Assembly (NCBI RefSeq): GCF_000243135.2
Contig: NC_019903.1
Location: forward strand, 3,262,001 to 3,326,000
DNA length: 64,000 nt
Reading direction: 5' to 3'
Source of the DNA: Desulfitobacterium dichloroeliminans LMG P-21439
GTDB lineage: Bacteria > Bacillota > Desulfitobacteriia > Desulfitobacteriales > Desulfitobacteriaceae
Made by a program: the position numbers and the translations under genes. Under the pieces are notes generated by a model. It was not told where the DNA came from. It did no database searches and saw nothing but the letters and a program-made list of their open reading frames with translations. Positions 53,859 to 62,587 of the stretch are shown here, piece after piece; the first letter of the stretch is position 1, and every line of letters begins with the position of its first letter.

Positions 53859-56800
53859 TTATGCTTGAACTTCAGTCGGCATAGAGGGTACGCCTTTCGC
53901 TTTGCGTTTGCCTTTGCGTTTTAAGAAGTTTTTGAAGTCGTCGTTCATGGTGTAGATTACTGGCACGAGAATGAGTGTTGAGACAGTGGATAGGGTTAGA
54001 CCAAAGACTACCACAACGGCCATGGGTGCCATGGTCTCTGAGCCCTCTCCCATGCCTAGGGCCATAGGTATCAGGCCTAGAGCTGTGGTCAATGAGGTCA
54101 TGATGATGGGACGCAAACGAACAGGACCGGCGTTTTCAATGGCTTCTTCGCGAGTATCGCCCATCTCTAGGCGTTTGTTGATATAGTCCACTAGAACGAT
54201 GGCATTACTGACCACGATACCCGTCAAAAGAATGAGCCCGATAAAGGCTGGAACGCTGATTGAGCTACCGGTAATAAAGAGTCCGAGCATTCCTCCTGAG
54301 AAGCCCATGGGTAGGGAGAAAATAATCGTAAAGGGATGGATCAAGGACTCAAACTGGGCGGCCAGAATCATGTAGACGAGGACAATAGCCAGGACTAGAG
54401 CCATAGCTAAATCTGCGAAGGATTGCATCATCTCTTCGTTTTCTCCGCCCATTTCATAGACATAGCCATTGGGAAGTTGGTAGCCATCCAGCTTAGTTTG
54501 AATAGCGCTGGTGATACCAGCCAAATCGCTACCTACAATATCACTGGTGACTCGCACGACACGAGCTTGGTCTTCCCGTTCAATAGCCGTGGGTCCGCGT
54601 TCGATGCTGACTTCAGCAATCTGGCTTAAGGGTACGCTAATACCCAGAGGGGTTGTAATAGGCGTTTGCTCTAAGTTGGCAATGGACTGTTTGAAGGTCT
54701 CATCGCCTGAGATGACGACGTTAATTTCTTTTCCTTCGTAGCGATATTGGGTAGCCGTAGTTCCCGAGAGGGTCCCTTTTAGTCCGTTGGCGATTTGATA
54801 CGCTGTAAGACCATACTTGGAGGCTCTTTCTCTGTCAATGGCGACTTGAACCTCGGGAATCCCTTCGCCCATACTGGTCTTGACTTCCCGGGTGCCTTCC
54901 ACAGAAGCTACCATGGCTTGAATATCTGTGGCAACCACTTCCAGTTGGTCAAGCTCATCTCCTTTGATAGCGATACTAATAGGAGAGGACGTTCCCATGG
55001 ACATCATATCAGTAATGGCGACATCGATCTCGGCACCGGGAATATCCTTCGTCAAGGCCCGCAGCTCCTCAGCTACATCCGTGACGCTGCGATTTCGTTC
55101 GGCAAGGGGAATCAACTGAATCATGACCGATCCCGAATTTCCGGAAGCACTTCCGAAGGTATTGAGACCGCCTGAGCCGACTTGGGTGAAGGCCGTTTGA
55201 ACCTCGCTGATTCCTTCCAATTGCTTTTCAACTTCGGCAATGACGGCATCCGTATCTTCTAGTTGAGCTCCATCCGGCAGCTTAACATTGACCGTAAGCT
55301 GTCCGGCGTCGGAAGCGGGCATAAATTCCGCTCCGACGAAAAAGGTCGTTGCCCCGGAGAGGATAAAAATCAAAACCGATCCGATGACAATGGTTTTACG
55401 ATGGCCGAGTGCATAATGTAAGAAGCGTCGATAGCTTTTTTCCACTCTGCTGAATCCGTTGTCAAAGCCTCTGCCAAATCGATCAAAGAGCCCTTTGAGA
55501 CCGGTGCGGCCTTCCGGGATTTCGCCGACTTTCATAATCTTGGCGGATAAAGCGGGGACCAAGGTTAAGGAAACGAGTAGGGACGCTCCTAAGGAAACAC
55601 CTACGGTGAGTGCTAAATCCCGGAAGAGAGTTGCGGTTAATCCTTCTACAAAGACGATGGGCAAGAATACCGCGACTGTAGTGAGCGTCGAGGCGGTAAT
55701 GGCCATGCCGACTTCCGAGACCCCTTTAATGGCAGCTTCAACTTTCGAGTGCCCCGCTTGTCGGTAGCGGTAAATGTTCTCTAGGGCCACGATATTATCA
55801 TCGACTAGACGCCCCATGGCCAAACTCAGGCCACCTAAGGTCATCATGTTAATGGTGACATCCAAGAAGTAAAGACAAGCAAAGGTTGCCATGACGGCAA
55901 TCGGAATGGCGGTTGCGGTAATAAAGGTGGTACGTAGATTATGGAAAAAGATAAAGAGGATGACGATAGCTAAAAGGCCGCCAAGAAGTGCTTCACGAGA
56001 CACGGTATCGATAGTTTGTTGGATATACACCGATTCATCGTATACTACATCCAGGGACAGGTCTGGGTATTCGCCCTTTAATTCATTAATGGCCTGAGCA
56101 ATATCCTCAGCCACCGCGACGGTGTTCGTTCCTGATTGCTTTTGAACGGAAATGCTAACGCTTTGTACCCCATTGGTGCGAGAAACTCCAGCCAATTCGG
56201 TATGTCCGAGTTCGACATCAGCAATATCCTTCAAGCGAACCTGTCCTCCTGTGTTCAGGGGGATGAGGAGATTTTCAATCTCTTCTAGAGATTGGAATTC
56301 TCCCGTGGTACGAATGGTAAGATCCTGATTTCCTTTTTGGACTTCCCCTGCTGGAGAGTTGAGGTTCTCCGCCCCAAGGACACCGGCCAAGGCGCTGATG
56401 CTGAGCCCATAGCCCTGCATTTTCTCTTGGTGGGTTGAAATTTTTATTTCATTTTCATAACCGCCACTGATCGAGACGGAGGCAACCCCCTTAACCCGTT
56501 CAATACGCGGTTTGACGTCATCTTCAGCCAAGGCTTGCAGCTGCGCTAAATCTGCACTCTCGGAGGTCATGGTGAGCTGCATGATAGGCATCATGGAGAT
56601 GTCAAGTTTCAGAACCATGGGGGAGCTGGCCCCTTCCGGCAAGGCAAACTTGATCATATCAATCTTTTCGCGCATCTGCAGAGTGGCAAAGTTCATATCG
56701 GTGCCCGTTTTAAAATTAACCATAATGATGGAGGACCCTTGCGTAGTGGTAGAGGTTACCGAGTCAATATTTTCCACGGAGGAGACGACACCTTCAATGG

Positions 56801-56996
56801 GATTGGTAATCAGCTTTTCAATTTCTTGAGGACCAACTCCCGAATAATCCGTCATGACAATGGCCATAGGTAGCTCAAACTCCGGGAAAAGGTCAATAGG
56901 AAGACGTGACAAGGAAACGGTCCCTAAGAGAATCACGATTAGAACCGTCATAATAATGGTGACAGGGCGCTTGACGGAGGTTTCCGCTAGTTTCAA
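53859..56996 (-). CDS. RND-family efflux permease (AcrB/HAE1 type)
   Basis: 1045 residues, full family length, with twelve membrane segments and two large external domains. The proton-relay aspartate pair is in GRLVDDNIVALENIYRYR of the fourth segment. SVKRPVTIIMTVLIVILLGTVSLSRLPIDLFPEFELP is the usual N-terminus. It pumps drugs or lipids with the lipoprotein adaptor encoded just upstream; the two overlap by four bases (ATGA). It is one of two RND pumps in the window. Confidence 0.93.
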   Translation of the reverse strand: MKLAETSVKRPVTIIMTVLIVILLGTVSLSRLPIDLFPEFELPMAIVMTDYSGVGPQEIEKLITNPIEGVVSSVENIDSVTSTTTQGSSIIMVNFKTGTDMNFATLQMREKIDMIKFALPEGASSPMVLKLDISMMPIMQLTMTSESADLAQLQALAEDDVKPRIERVKGVASVSISGGYENEIKISTHQEKMQGYGLSISALAGVLGAENLNSPAGEVQKGNQDLTIRTTGEFQSLEEIENLLIPLNTGGQVRLKDIADVELGHTELAGVSRTNGVQSVSISVQKQSGTNTVAVAEDIAQAINELKGEYPDLSLDVVYDESVYIQQTIDTVSREALLGGLLAIVILFIFFHNLRTTFITATAIPIAVMATFACLYFLDVTINMMTLGGLSLAMGRLVDDNIVALENIYRYRQAGHSKVEAAIKGVSEVGMAITASTLTTVAVFLPIVFVEGLTATLFRDLALTVGVSLGASLLVSLTLVPALSAKIMKVGEIPEGRTGLKGLFDRFGRGFDNGFSRVEKSYRRFLHYALGHRKTIVIGSVLIFILSGATTFFVGAEFMPASDAGQLTVNVKLPDGAQLEDTDAVIAEVEKQLEGISEVQTAFTQVGSGGLNTFGSASGNSGSVMIQLIPLAERNRSVTDVAEELRALTKDIPGAEIDVAITDMMSMGTSSPISIAIKGDELDQLEVVATDIQAMVASVEGTREVKTSMGEGIPEVQVAIDRERASKYGLTAYQIANGLKGTLSGTTATQYRYEGKEINVVISGDETFKQSIANLEQTPITTPLGISVPLSQIAEVSIERGPTAIEREDQARVVRVTSDIVGSDLAGITSAIQTKLDGYQLPNGYVYEMGGENEEMMQSFADLAMALVLAIVLVYMILAAQFESLIHPFTIIFSLPMGFSGGMLGLFITGSSISVPAFIGLILLTGIVVSNAIVLVDYINKRLEMGDTREEAIENAGPVRLRPIIMTSLTTALGLIPMALGMGEGSETMAPMAVVVVFGLTLSTVSTLILVPVIYTMNDDFKNFLKRKGKRKAKGVPSMPTEVQA

Positions 56997-58132
56997 GATT
57001 CATTACCCCCTACCACCTTGACTTTACTTCCGTGCTCAACCAAGGTTTGCCCTTTAATAATGACTTGTTCTCCAACTTGCAGTCCTTCGAGGATCTCCAC
57101 CTCAGCTCCCGTATCCAGACCGGGGGTCACTTTTTTAGCGACAGCACGCTCTTCTTCAACCACAAAGACAACAGATTCGCCGTTTTTCAAAACCACTGCT
57201 TCACTTTGGAGAGCGAGGACATTCACTTTGGTCTCGATGGGAATCTCAACTTTGGCGAACATGCCCGGCTTGACCAGGTTGGCGGGGTTGTCAATAGTCA
57301 CTTCGACCGGGTAAAGATTTGTCTGGGGATTTGCGGCGGGTGCAAGGCTGGTCAAGGTTCCTTTGAGCTCTTTTTCCCCTGCTGAATTAATGATGATGTT
57401 AGATACTTGCCCAACTTTGAGGTTATTGACGATATTCTCAGGTACGCTCAAGGATACGTAAAGGGCATCCATCTGGGTGATGGTCACGGCGGCCATAGCT
57501 TGCGAAGCCATTTGTCCGACAACCACATTGATCGCCGAGATGGTGCCAGCCACTGGTGCAGTCACCGTCATATCGTTGATGGCCTTTTGAGCTTGAGCTA
57601 AACCGTTCTTGGCTTGTTCCATCTGGACCTCTACTAATGCTAAGGAATTTTCCGCGGCAGCTGCTTGGCTTTCTACGCCTTCCATCTGGACCTTGGAAAT
57701 AGCACCTGCTTCGAAGAGAGCCTTCTGACGTTCCAAATTCGCTTTGGCGGTGTCTGCAGAATCCTTCGTCATTGCATAATTGATCTCGGCACTGCGCACC
57801 CCAATGGATGCTGAATCTACAGATGCTTGCAAGTCACTGGTATCCATTGCGAAAAGCGCTTGCCCAGCTTGAACTTGGTCTCCAACTTTGACACTGATGC
57901 TTGACACTTCACCTGGCATTTTAGGGATAAGGGATACTTCTTGGTCGGAGGTCACTTTACCGCTGAACACGGCACTCTCTACCAAGGTTTTCGATGCTGC
58001 AGATTGGATTTCAACAGGTACATAGGATTCCTCTTCCGCCACTGTAGCGGACGCTTGGGGGCTACACCCCGCACTCGTTAGGTTTAAACCAAGTACTAGT
58101 ACATAAGATAATACGCGAAACCTTAGCTTCAT
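56993..58132 (-). CDS. RND membrane fusion lipoprotein (AcrA type)
   Basis: 379 residues. The signal ends in a lipobox (LNLTSAGCSPQ), so it is a lipoprotein. A biotinyl-lipoyl half (EVSLIPKMPGEVSSISVKVGDQVQAGQALFAMDTSDL), a coiled-coil hairpin (about 95-180) and a beta-barrel follow. The frame from 58150 has its ATG next to GGAGG, so ATG 58132, ten to eleven bases after GGAGG, is the likely start. The leader contains an AC/T-rich hexamer repeat. Confidence 0.88.
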   Translation of the reverse strand: MKLRFRVLSYVLVLGLNLTSAGCSPQASATVAEEESYVPVEIQSAASKTLVESAVFSGKVTSDQEVSLIPKMPGEVSSISVKVGDQVQAGQALFAMDTSDLQASVDSASIGVRSAEINYAMTKDSADTAKANLERQKALFEAGAISKVQMEGVESQAAAAENSLALVEVQMEQAKNGLAQAQKAINDMTVTAPVAGTISAINVVVGQMASQAMAAVTITQMDALYVSLSVPENIVNNLKVGQVSNIIINSAGEKELKGTLTSLAPAANPQTNLYPVEVTIDNPANLVKPGMFAKVEIPIETKVNVLALQSEAVVLKNGESVVFVVEEERAVAKKVTPGLDTGAEVEILEGLQVGEQVIIKGQTLVEHGSKVKVVGGNES

Positions 58133-58160
58133 ATAGTTATAATCCTCCATTTGGGCTAAG

Positions 58161-58218
58161 CCCTATTAGTTTTAGTTTTAGTTTTACTTTTACTTTTAGT
58201 TGTAGTTTTAGTTTTAAT
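58161..58218. repeat. Hexamer tandem repeat upstream of the RND adaptor gene
   Basis: About nine imperfect copies of TTTTAG/TTTTAC, read as CTAAAA or GTAAAA on the transcribed strand. It lies 30-90 bases before the adaptor start, between it and the TetR gene. Homopurine/pyrimidine-like runs of this kind slip. Confidence 0.85.
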
Positions 58219-58245
58219 GTGATCTTATGAGTGTTGATTTTAGGT

Positions 58246-58821
58246 CTACTGTTTAAGCCCTGCAATCATCAATTGGGCAATTCCAGCATGATTGATTTCC
58301 TCAGGAGTTAAGTTATCTCCGAAGAGTTTTTTCACGGAGTATTGATTCAAGCCACCAATAATTATGGCTGTAATCATCTCTGGATCGAGGTCTGAGCGAA
58401 TCTCTTGGGATAGCATGGCCTTGCCAACTTCTTCCTCGATGGTCGCGAAAAAAGCATTCCAATCCTTCTTGATCTGTTCCTTGGTTTCTTCCGGAAAGGA
58501 TTGATGGGCCACGGGCGCATTGAAGAGTAAGGCATGAGATGCGATAAAATGTGCATTATGTGCGGATAGATTGCGAATTTTCTCTTCGAGGTTTTTTCCA
58601 TCTGCCAAAGTGTCCGCTAATCCATCTTGAAATAGCTTAGTGCAACTATGGACCATCTCTGTAAATAAAGTATTCTTGCTCTCAAAATACTCATAAATCG
58701 TGCCTTTGCCGACTCCTGCTCCTTTTGCTATATCCTCCATCTTAGCCCCTTCAAAGCCCATCTCCGAGATGACTTTAAGGGCAGCCTTGAGGATTTCTAA
58801 CCTTTTTTCTTCTTTTGCCAC
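58246..58821 (-). CDS. TetR-family regulator of the RND pump
   Basis: 191 residues. The helix-turn-helix is GFEGAKMEDIAKGAGVGKGTIYEYFESKNTLF. The ligand domain is all helical. The start is GTG 58821 behind GGAGGATCC. It is the first gene of the operon with the adaptor and permease. The operator is likely the palindrome at 58992-59009. Confidence 0.9.
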   Translation of the reverse strand: MAKEEKRLEILKAALKVISEMGFEGAKMEDIAKGAGVGKGTIYEYFESKNTLFTEMVHSCTKLFQDGLADTLADGKNLEEKIRNLSAHNAHFIASHALLFNAPVAHQSFPEETKEQIKKDWNAFFATIEEEVGKAMLSQEIRSDLDPEMITAIIIGGLNQYSVKKLFGDNLTPEEINHAGIAQLMIAGLKQ

Positions 58822-58991
58822 TTAGGGGATCCTCCATTTTCGAGTCTTAATAGTTAATAATGTTTACTGAGTCCTACTATCCATTGGCGTGTGTTTACTC
58901 CTTAAACATCTTCCTCCTCATAGTCGTGCCTTTGTGTGAGCTATGTAATTTCGCACATGAATTAATCATATAAGTTGTCAGTTTTTTCAGA

Positions 58992-59009
58992 ACCGACCGT
59001 TCGGTCGGT
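58992..59009. promoter_or_regulatory. TetR-type operator
   Basis: ACCGACCGTTCGGTCGGT, two perfect eight-base arms around TT, lies 170 bases upstream of the TetR gene. ACCGACCG-type palindromes are bound by many TetR repressors of efflux genes. Confidence 0.75.
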
Positions 59010-59085
59010 CCAATATAATTTATATCATTCCTAACCAGACAGGTCAAATAAACTTTTTATTAATAGTTGTTCGGGGGCAAGCGCA

Positions 59086-60384
59086 TTAGGTCAGTGATAA
59101 AAACTTTAACAAAGGACTATAGCCATAATTCAAAATCACAAAAAGAGCCGCACCGACAATTCCTCCGACTAATGAGCCATTAATGCGAATCCACTGGAGA
59201 TCGTTTCCCGCCTTATCTTCGATAAAACGATTGAGTTCCTCTTCGTTAAGACTTTGAAGCGTTTCACGAACGATTTGACCGATAACAACATGCTCACTTT
59301 GTAGGGCATGAATCAGCAAATCTTGAACGAGCTGATCTAAGCTAAGTTGCAGTGATAAATCCTCTTCAAACTCTGACAACCATTTTTCAAGAATCGGTTG
59401 CAGGAAGGGGGTGAGTTCTTGACCGGTCGGGAGCTTTCCTTCCCGTAAGGACTTAAAGACCTGCTCCAAGAGGATCCTCAGGGGGGCTTCCAGCTTCGCC
59501 TCAGTAATAAAGGTGTTCTTCCAGTTTTCGAGGGCATTTAAGACATCGACGTCCCCCTCTAGTGTCCTAAGCTTGCTTTTCAAAATTTCCTTGAGCTGAC
59601 CACGAACAGCATGGTGGGGAATTTGTAATTCTCTTAAATGGAGAATTAATTCTATCTGCAAAGCTTCCGCTGCTTCCTCTAGGTTGATACCATCCGTCAC
59701 CTGGAAAAGTCCCAGAATAGTTTTCTGTAGTTTCCCACCGTTGCCCACTTGCTGCTCTTGGATTTGCCCAAGGACTTGGACGAGAATTTCCCGGGCTTGG
59801 GGCTGTGTGGCCAAATCGAGGACTTTTTTGAGGCCTTGATCCAGTAGCTGATCGAATTCTTGTTTCTCCAGTAAAAGTCGCCCTTGGGCGAGCATGGGTT
59901 TGGCCAGACCCGCTGTCAGCATCTTATCCTTAAGCAGAGCTTCAATTTTCTTACTTAGCTGCGGGATATCAGCCTTTTTGCACCAGTGTACCAGACCTTG
60001 GCTCAATCGTTCAGCAAGCCATGGTGCTCCGCCTGACTTCTGTATGGTATTTGTAAACCAAGTGCTTAGATGGAAGCTTTGGATTTTTTGACGCATGAGG
60101 TTTTCACTAAGCAATTCATTTTGGACCATGTATACGATGGCTTCTGTCATCTTTTCCCGATTACGTGGGATAAGCGCCGTGTGATAGGACCAACCCAAGG
60201 GTTTGCGAAAGAGAGCAGTCACAGCAAACCAGTCGGCAAGTCCGCCTACCAGAGCAGCTTCACTGACAAAGAGGAAGAAGCGCAACCCTTGGGCAGTTGG
60301 CCATTGGTATCTTAGTCCTATTGCCAAAAGGAATATCAGAAAAACACTGCCTAGAACTAGATTAGCTTTGCGTTGGTAATTCAT
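59086..60384 (-). CDS. DUF445 family membrane protein (first of two in tandem)
   Basis: 432 residues. An N-terminal membrane segment and LVGGLADWFAVTALFRKPLGWSYHTALIPRNREKMTEAIVYMV (the conserved DUF445 block) are followed by a long helical region. The end INGSLVGGIVGAALFVILNYG is a second membrane segment. Function unknown; Bacillus YheB is related. GGAGGACAA precedes ATG 60384. It is separated by 18 bases from its paralogue. Confidence 0.88.
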   Translation of the reverse strand: MNYQRKANLVLGSVFLIFLLAIGLRYQWPTAQGLRFFLFVSEAALVGGLADWFAVTALFRKPLGWSYHTALIPRNREKMTEAIVYMVQNELLSENLMRQKIQSFHLSTWFTNTIQKSGGAPWLAERLSQGLVHWCKKADIPQLSKKIEALLKDKMLTAGLAKPMLAQGRLLLEKQEFDQLLDQGLKKVLDLATQPQAREILVQVLGQIQEQQVGNGGKLQKTILGLFQVTDGINLEEAAEALQIELILHLRELQIPHHAVRGQLKEILKSKLRTLEGDVDVLNALENWKNTFITEAKLEAPLRILLEQVFKSLREGKLPTGQELTPFLQPILEKWLSEFEEDLSLQLSLDQLVQDLLIHALQSEHVVIGQIVRETLQSLNEEELNRFIEDKAGNDLQWIRINGSLVGGIVGAALFVILNYGYSPLLKFLSLT

Positions 60385-60402
60385 AGTTGTCCTCCGTGTC
60401 TT

Positions 60403-61683
60403 TTAAAGCAAGCTACTTGCCAGGTAAATAAGCATTCCGGCTAGACCTCCGACTACTGAACCGTTAATTCTGATCATCTGGAGGTCTTCTCCGGCTTTTG
60501 ATTCGATTAGCTCTACGAGCATTTCATTGGAGTATTTCTCCAAACCTTCGTGGACCAGCTGCCCTATCTTTTGGTGCTTCGAATTAATGAGGGGGATGAT
60601 TTTCGCTTGCACATAAGCATTAAAATCTCCCTGCTTTTCCGGACTTTCCTTGAGGGAGGCTATCCCACTCTCTAGGCCTTCGAGAAGTTGTTCTCCCCGT
60701 TTTGAGGTGGTTGCCATGACATCGAGCTTTTCCAGATAACCCTTGGCGAGCTCTTGCAATAACTTCATCACGGTAGTCGTAGCCCAGTAGGTTGTCTTTT
60801 GGCTGGGGGGGTCGGGTTCCTCCCCTGCTGTTAAACGGTAGGCTTGGTTCTGCGCCTGTTGCTTGAGCCATTGGCCAATCTCTGCTTGGGTTGTTTCTTC
60901 CCTAAGATAATCTGAGATTTGATTCTGGAGCTTTAAAGCCAGGTCCGAGGGCTCGGGCAGAAACATGACGAGGAAGCGTCGGGAGGGGTTCTCACTGATA
61001 TAGCGTTCAATAGCATGTTCTAACCAATGAGTTAACCATAGATGTACCTCTGTTTCTTGAATCCACAGGCCAAGCGTTGTGGCTCCCGCTGTAATCAGCT
61101 TTTTGCCCTCTTCGTTCTCCCATAGTTGAAGCAGTGCATGTCCAACAAGGGGATCGAGTTTCTCACTTAAGCTTTCTTGTCGAAAAAGCGCTTCATTCTC
61201 TTTTTTCAAATCTTCTAAGCTTAGGCTCAGTGGGACCTGGAGTTGCAGTAAAAACTGATCCAGGATGGGTCCTACACGTTCCCGTCCCAAGGCATCCCAG
61301 GTTTTTATGGCCGGAGTTGCAAAATCATAGGTCTCGAGCTTTTTCTGAAGGGCTTCTTGCGAGAGAAGTTCCTTTTCCACCATATCGGTTAAGGCTTGAA
61401 AAATTCGCTCCCGATTCCTGGGAATGATCTCTGTGCGGAACACTTTTCCCGGTCGTACTCCTAAGGGGCGTCGAAAGAGGGCTTTCACAGCAAACCAATC
61501 CGCTAATCCTCCCACTAAAGCTGCCGTGCAGCCACTGGTGAGAAGTCCCCCCCCAAAGGAGCCTTGAAAAGGGTACACGATAGCTAAGCCCAAGGCGGAA
61601 AGCCCTAGGGCGATATTGGCTTTGCGATAGGTTTTACCACGAACTTTCTTTGTCTGGGCAACAGTGGTTGGCACTTCATTCAT
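60403..61683 (-). CDS. DUF445 family membrane protein (second of two in tandem)
   Basis: 426 residues with the same design: ALVGGLADWFAVKALFRRPLGVRPGKVFRTEIIPRNRERIFQALTDMVEKELLS, a helical middle, and INGSVVGGLAGMLIYLA at the end. The two paralogues have clearly diverged in the middle. They are probably co-transcribed, this one first. A membrane role with both ends in the bilayer is likely; nothing more specific is visible. Confidence 0.88.
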   Translation of the reverse strand: MNEVPTTVAQTKKVRGKTYRKANIALGLSALGLAIVYPFQGSFGGGLLTSGCTAALVGGLADWFAVKALFRRPLGVRPGKVFRTEIIPRNRERIFQALTDMVEKELLSQEALQKKLETYDFATPAIKTWDALGRERVGPILDQFLLQLQVPLSLSLEDLKKENEALFRQESLSEKLDPLVGHALLQLWENEEGKKLITAGATTLGLWIQETEVHLWLTHWLEHAIERYISENPSRRFLVMFLPEPSDLALKLQNQISDYLREETTQAEIGQWLKQQAQNQAYRLTAGEEPDPPSQKTTYWATTTVMKLLQELAKGYLEKLDVMATTSKRGEQLLEGLESGIASLKESPEKQGDFNAYVQAKIIPLINSKHQKIGQLVHEGLEKYSNEMLVELIESKAGEDLQMIRINGSVVGGLAGMLIYLASSLL

Positions 61684-61798
61684 ACTTTGTTTTCACCTTA
61701 TTACATACTTAGTTTTCATCTTATATATCAGGGTAAGACTCTGCTTTATCTTAGTTAGCAATCACTAGTATATCACAATGTGAAAAACTGGTGAAAAA

Positions 61799-61822
61799 TG
61801 ACACCTTCCCCCCTTGATTCAC
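61799..61822. repeat. Partial GGGACAGGTCCC-family repeat at a gene end
   Basis: ACCTTCCCCCCTTGATTCACT, the tail half of the dispersed element, overlaps the stop codon of the Crp/Fnr-type gene (stop 61819-61821). Confidence 0.5.
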
Positions 61823-62499
61823 TCGAACATGGAAAGGTCTGTTATCGTGATGGTTTTGGCATCGAATTCGAGCAAACCGTCTTCTCGCATTTTGTTTAAT
61901 TCCCTACTCAGCGAGGATCTTTGGATACCAAGCTTCTCTGCTAGATTCTTTTTGGACATTGTCAGATTTATTCGAGTGTTTTTTTGAATCAGATATTCGT
62001 ATTTTAGAAAATCCATTATGCGCCTTCTTATTGTTTTAAGGGCAATCATATCGATTTTATCGACTAATATAGAAGTCGTATCTGAAATCGTTTTAATTAA
62101 ATAGGTTAGAAAGCGGATATCATTTTGGCAAATATCAATGATACGTTCCTTACGCAAATGCAAGATTGTTGCTTTTGTTGAAGCAAATATGGTCATGGGA
62201 TAGTAATTTCTGCTAGAAAATAATAGATTTGCTCCGATGATATCCCCTTTTAAGAACGTGTTGATTATTAGTATATTCCCGTTTTCTTCTATTTTTTGAA
62301 CAGATACCTGCCCATCTAGAACAATGTCAACGGATTGGCATAGTTCATTATGAAGATGAATAATTTGCCCCTTATCGTATTCACTTACCGCATAATTTGA
62401 GGACACAATGAGCTCGTTCAAATCATCAAGAGAAAAAAAAGAAAAAAAATTGATTCCGGAAATCGCAGTGCTGTATTGATGGATAATTATTTCATTCAC
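61819..62499 (-). CDS. Crp/Fnr-family transcriptional regulator
   Basis: 226 residues. A cyclic-nucleotide-binding-like beta-roll (about 20-120; YDKGQIIHLHNELCQSVDIVLDGQVSVQKIEENG, GDIIGANLLFSS) is followed by an HTH (NLTMSKKNLAEKLGIQRSSLSRELNKMREDGLLEFD). There is no Fnr cysteine cluster. Divergent from an RND adaptor gene, it probably controls that efflux operon. GGGGTGA precedes ATG 62499. Confidence 0.9.
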   Translation of the reverse strand: MNEIIIHQYSTAISGINFFSFFSLDDLNELIVSSNYAVSEYDKGQIIHLHNELCQSVDIVLDGQVSVQKIEENGNILIINTFLKGDIIGANLLFSSRNYYPMTIFASTKATILHLRKERIIDICQNDIRFLTYLIKTISDTTSILVDKIDMIALKTIRRRIMDFLKYEYLIQKNTRINLTMSKKNLAEKLGIQRSSLSRELNKMREDGLLEFDAKTITITDLSMFE

Positions 62500-62506
62500 C
62501 CCTATT

Positions 62507-62522
62507 AGTTACCTTGGTAACT
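62507..62522. promoter_or_regulatory. Palindromic operator between Crp/Fnr and RND genes
   Basis: AGTTACCTTGGTAACT is a perfect palindrome seven bases before the Crp/Fnr start. Likely autoregulation and control of the divergent efflux operon. Confidence 0.6.
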
Positions 62523-62587
62523 TTTTTAACCTGCGTCTTTAGTTATACTTAGAAAGAAATTTTAATGGCGGAGGGTTAAACATAGCT

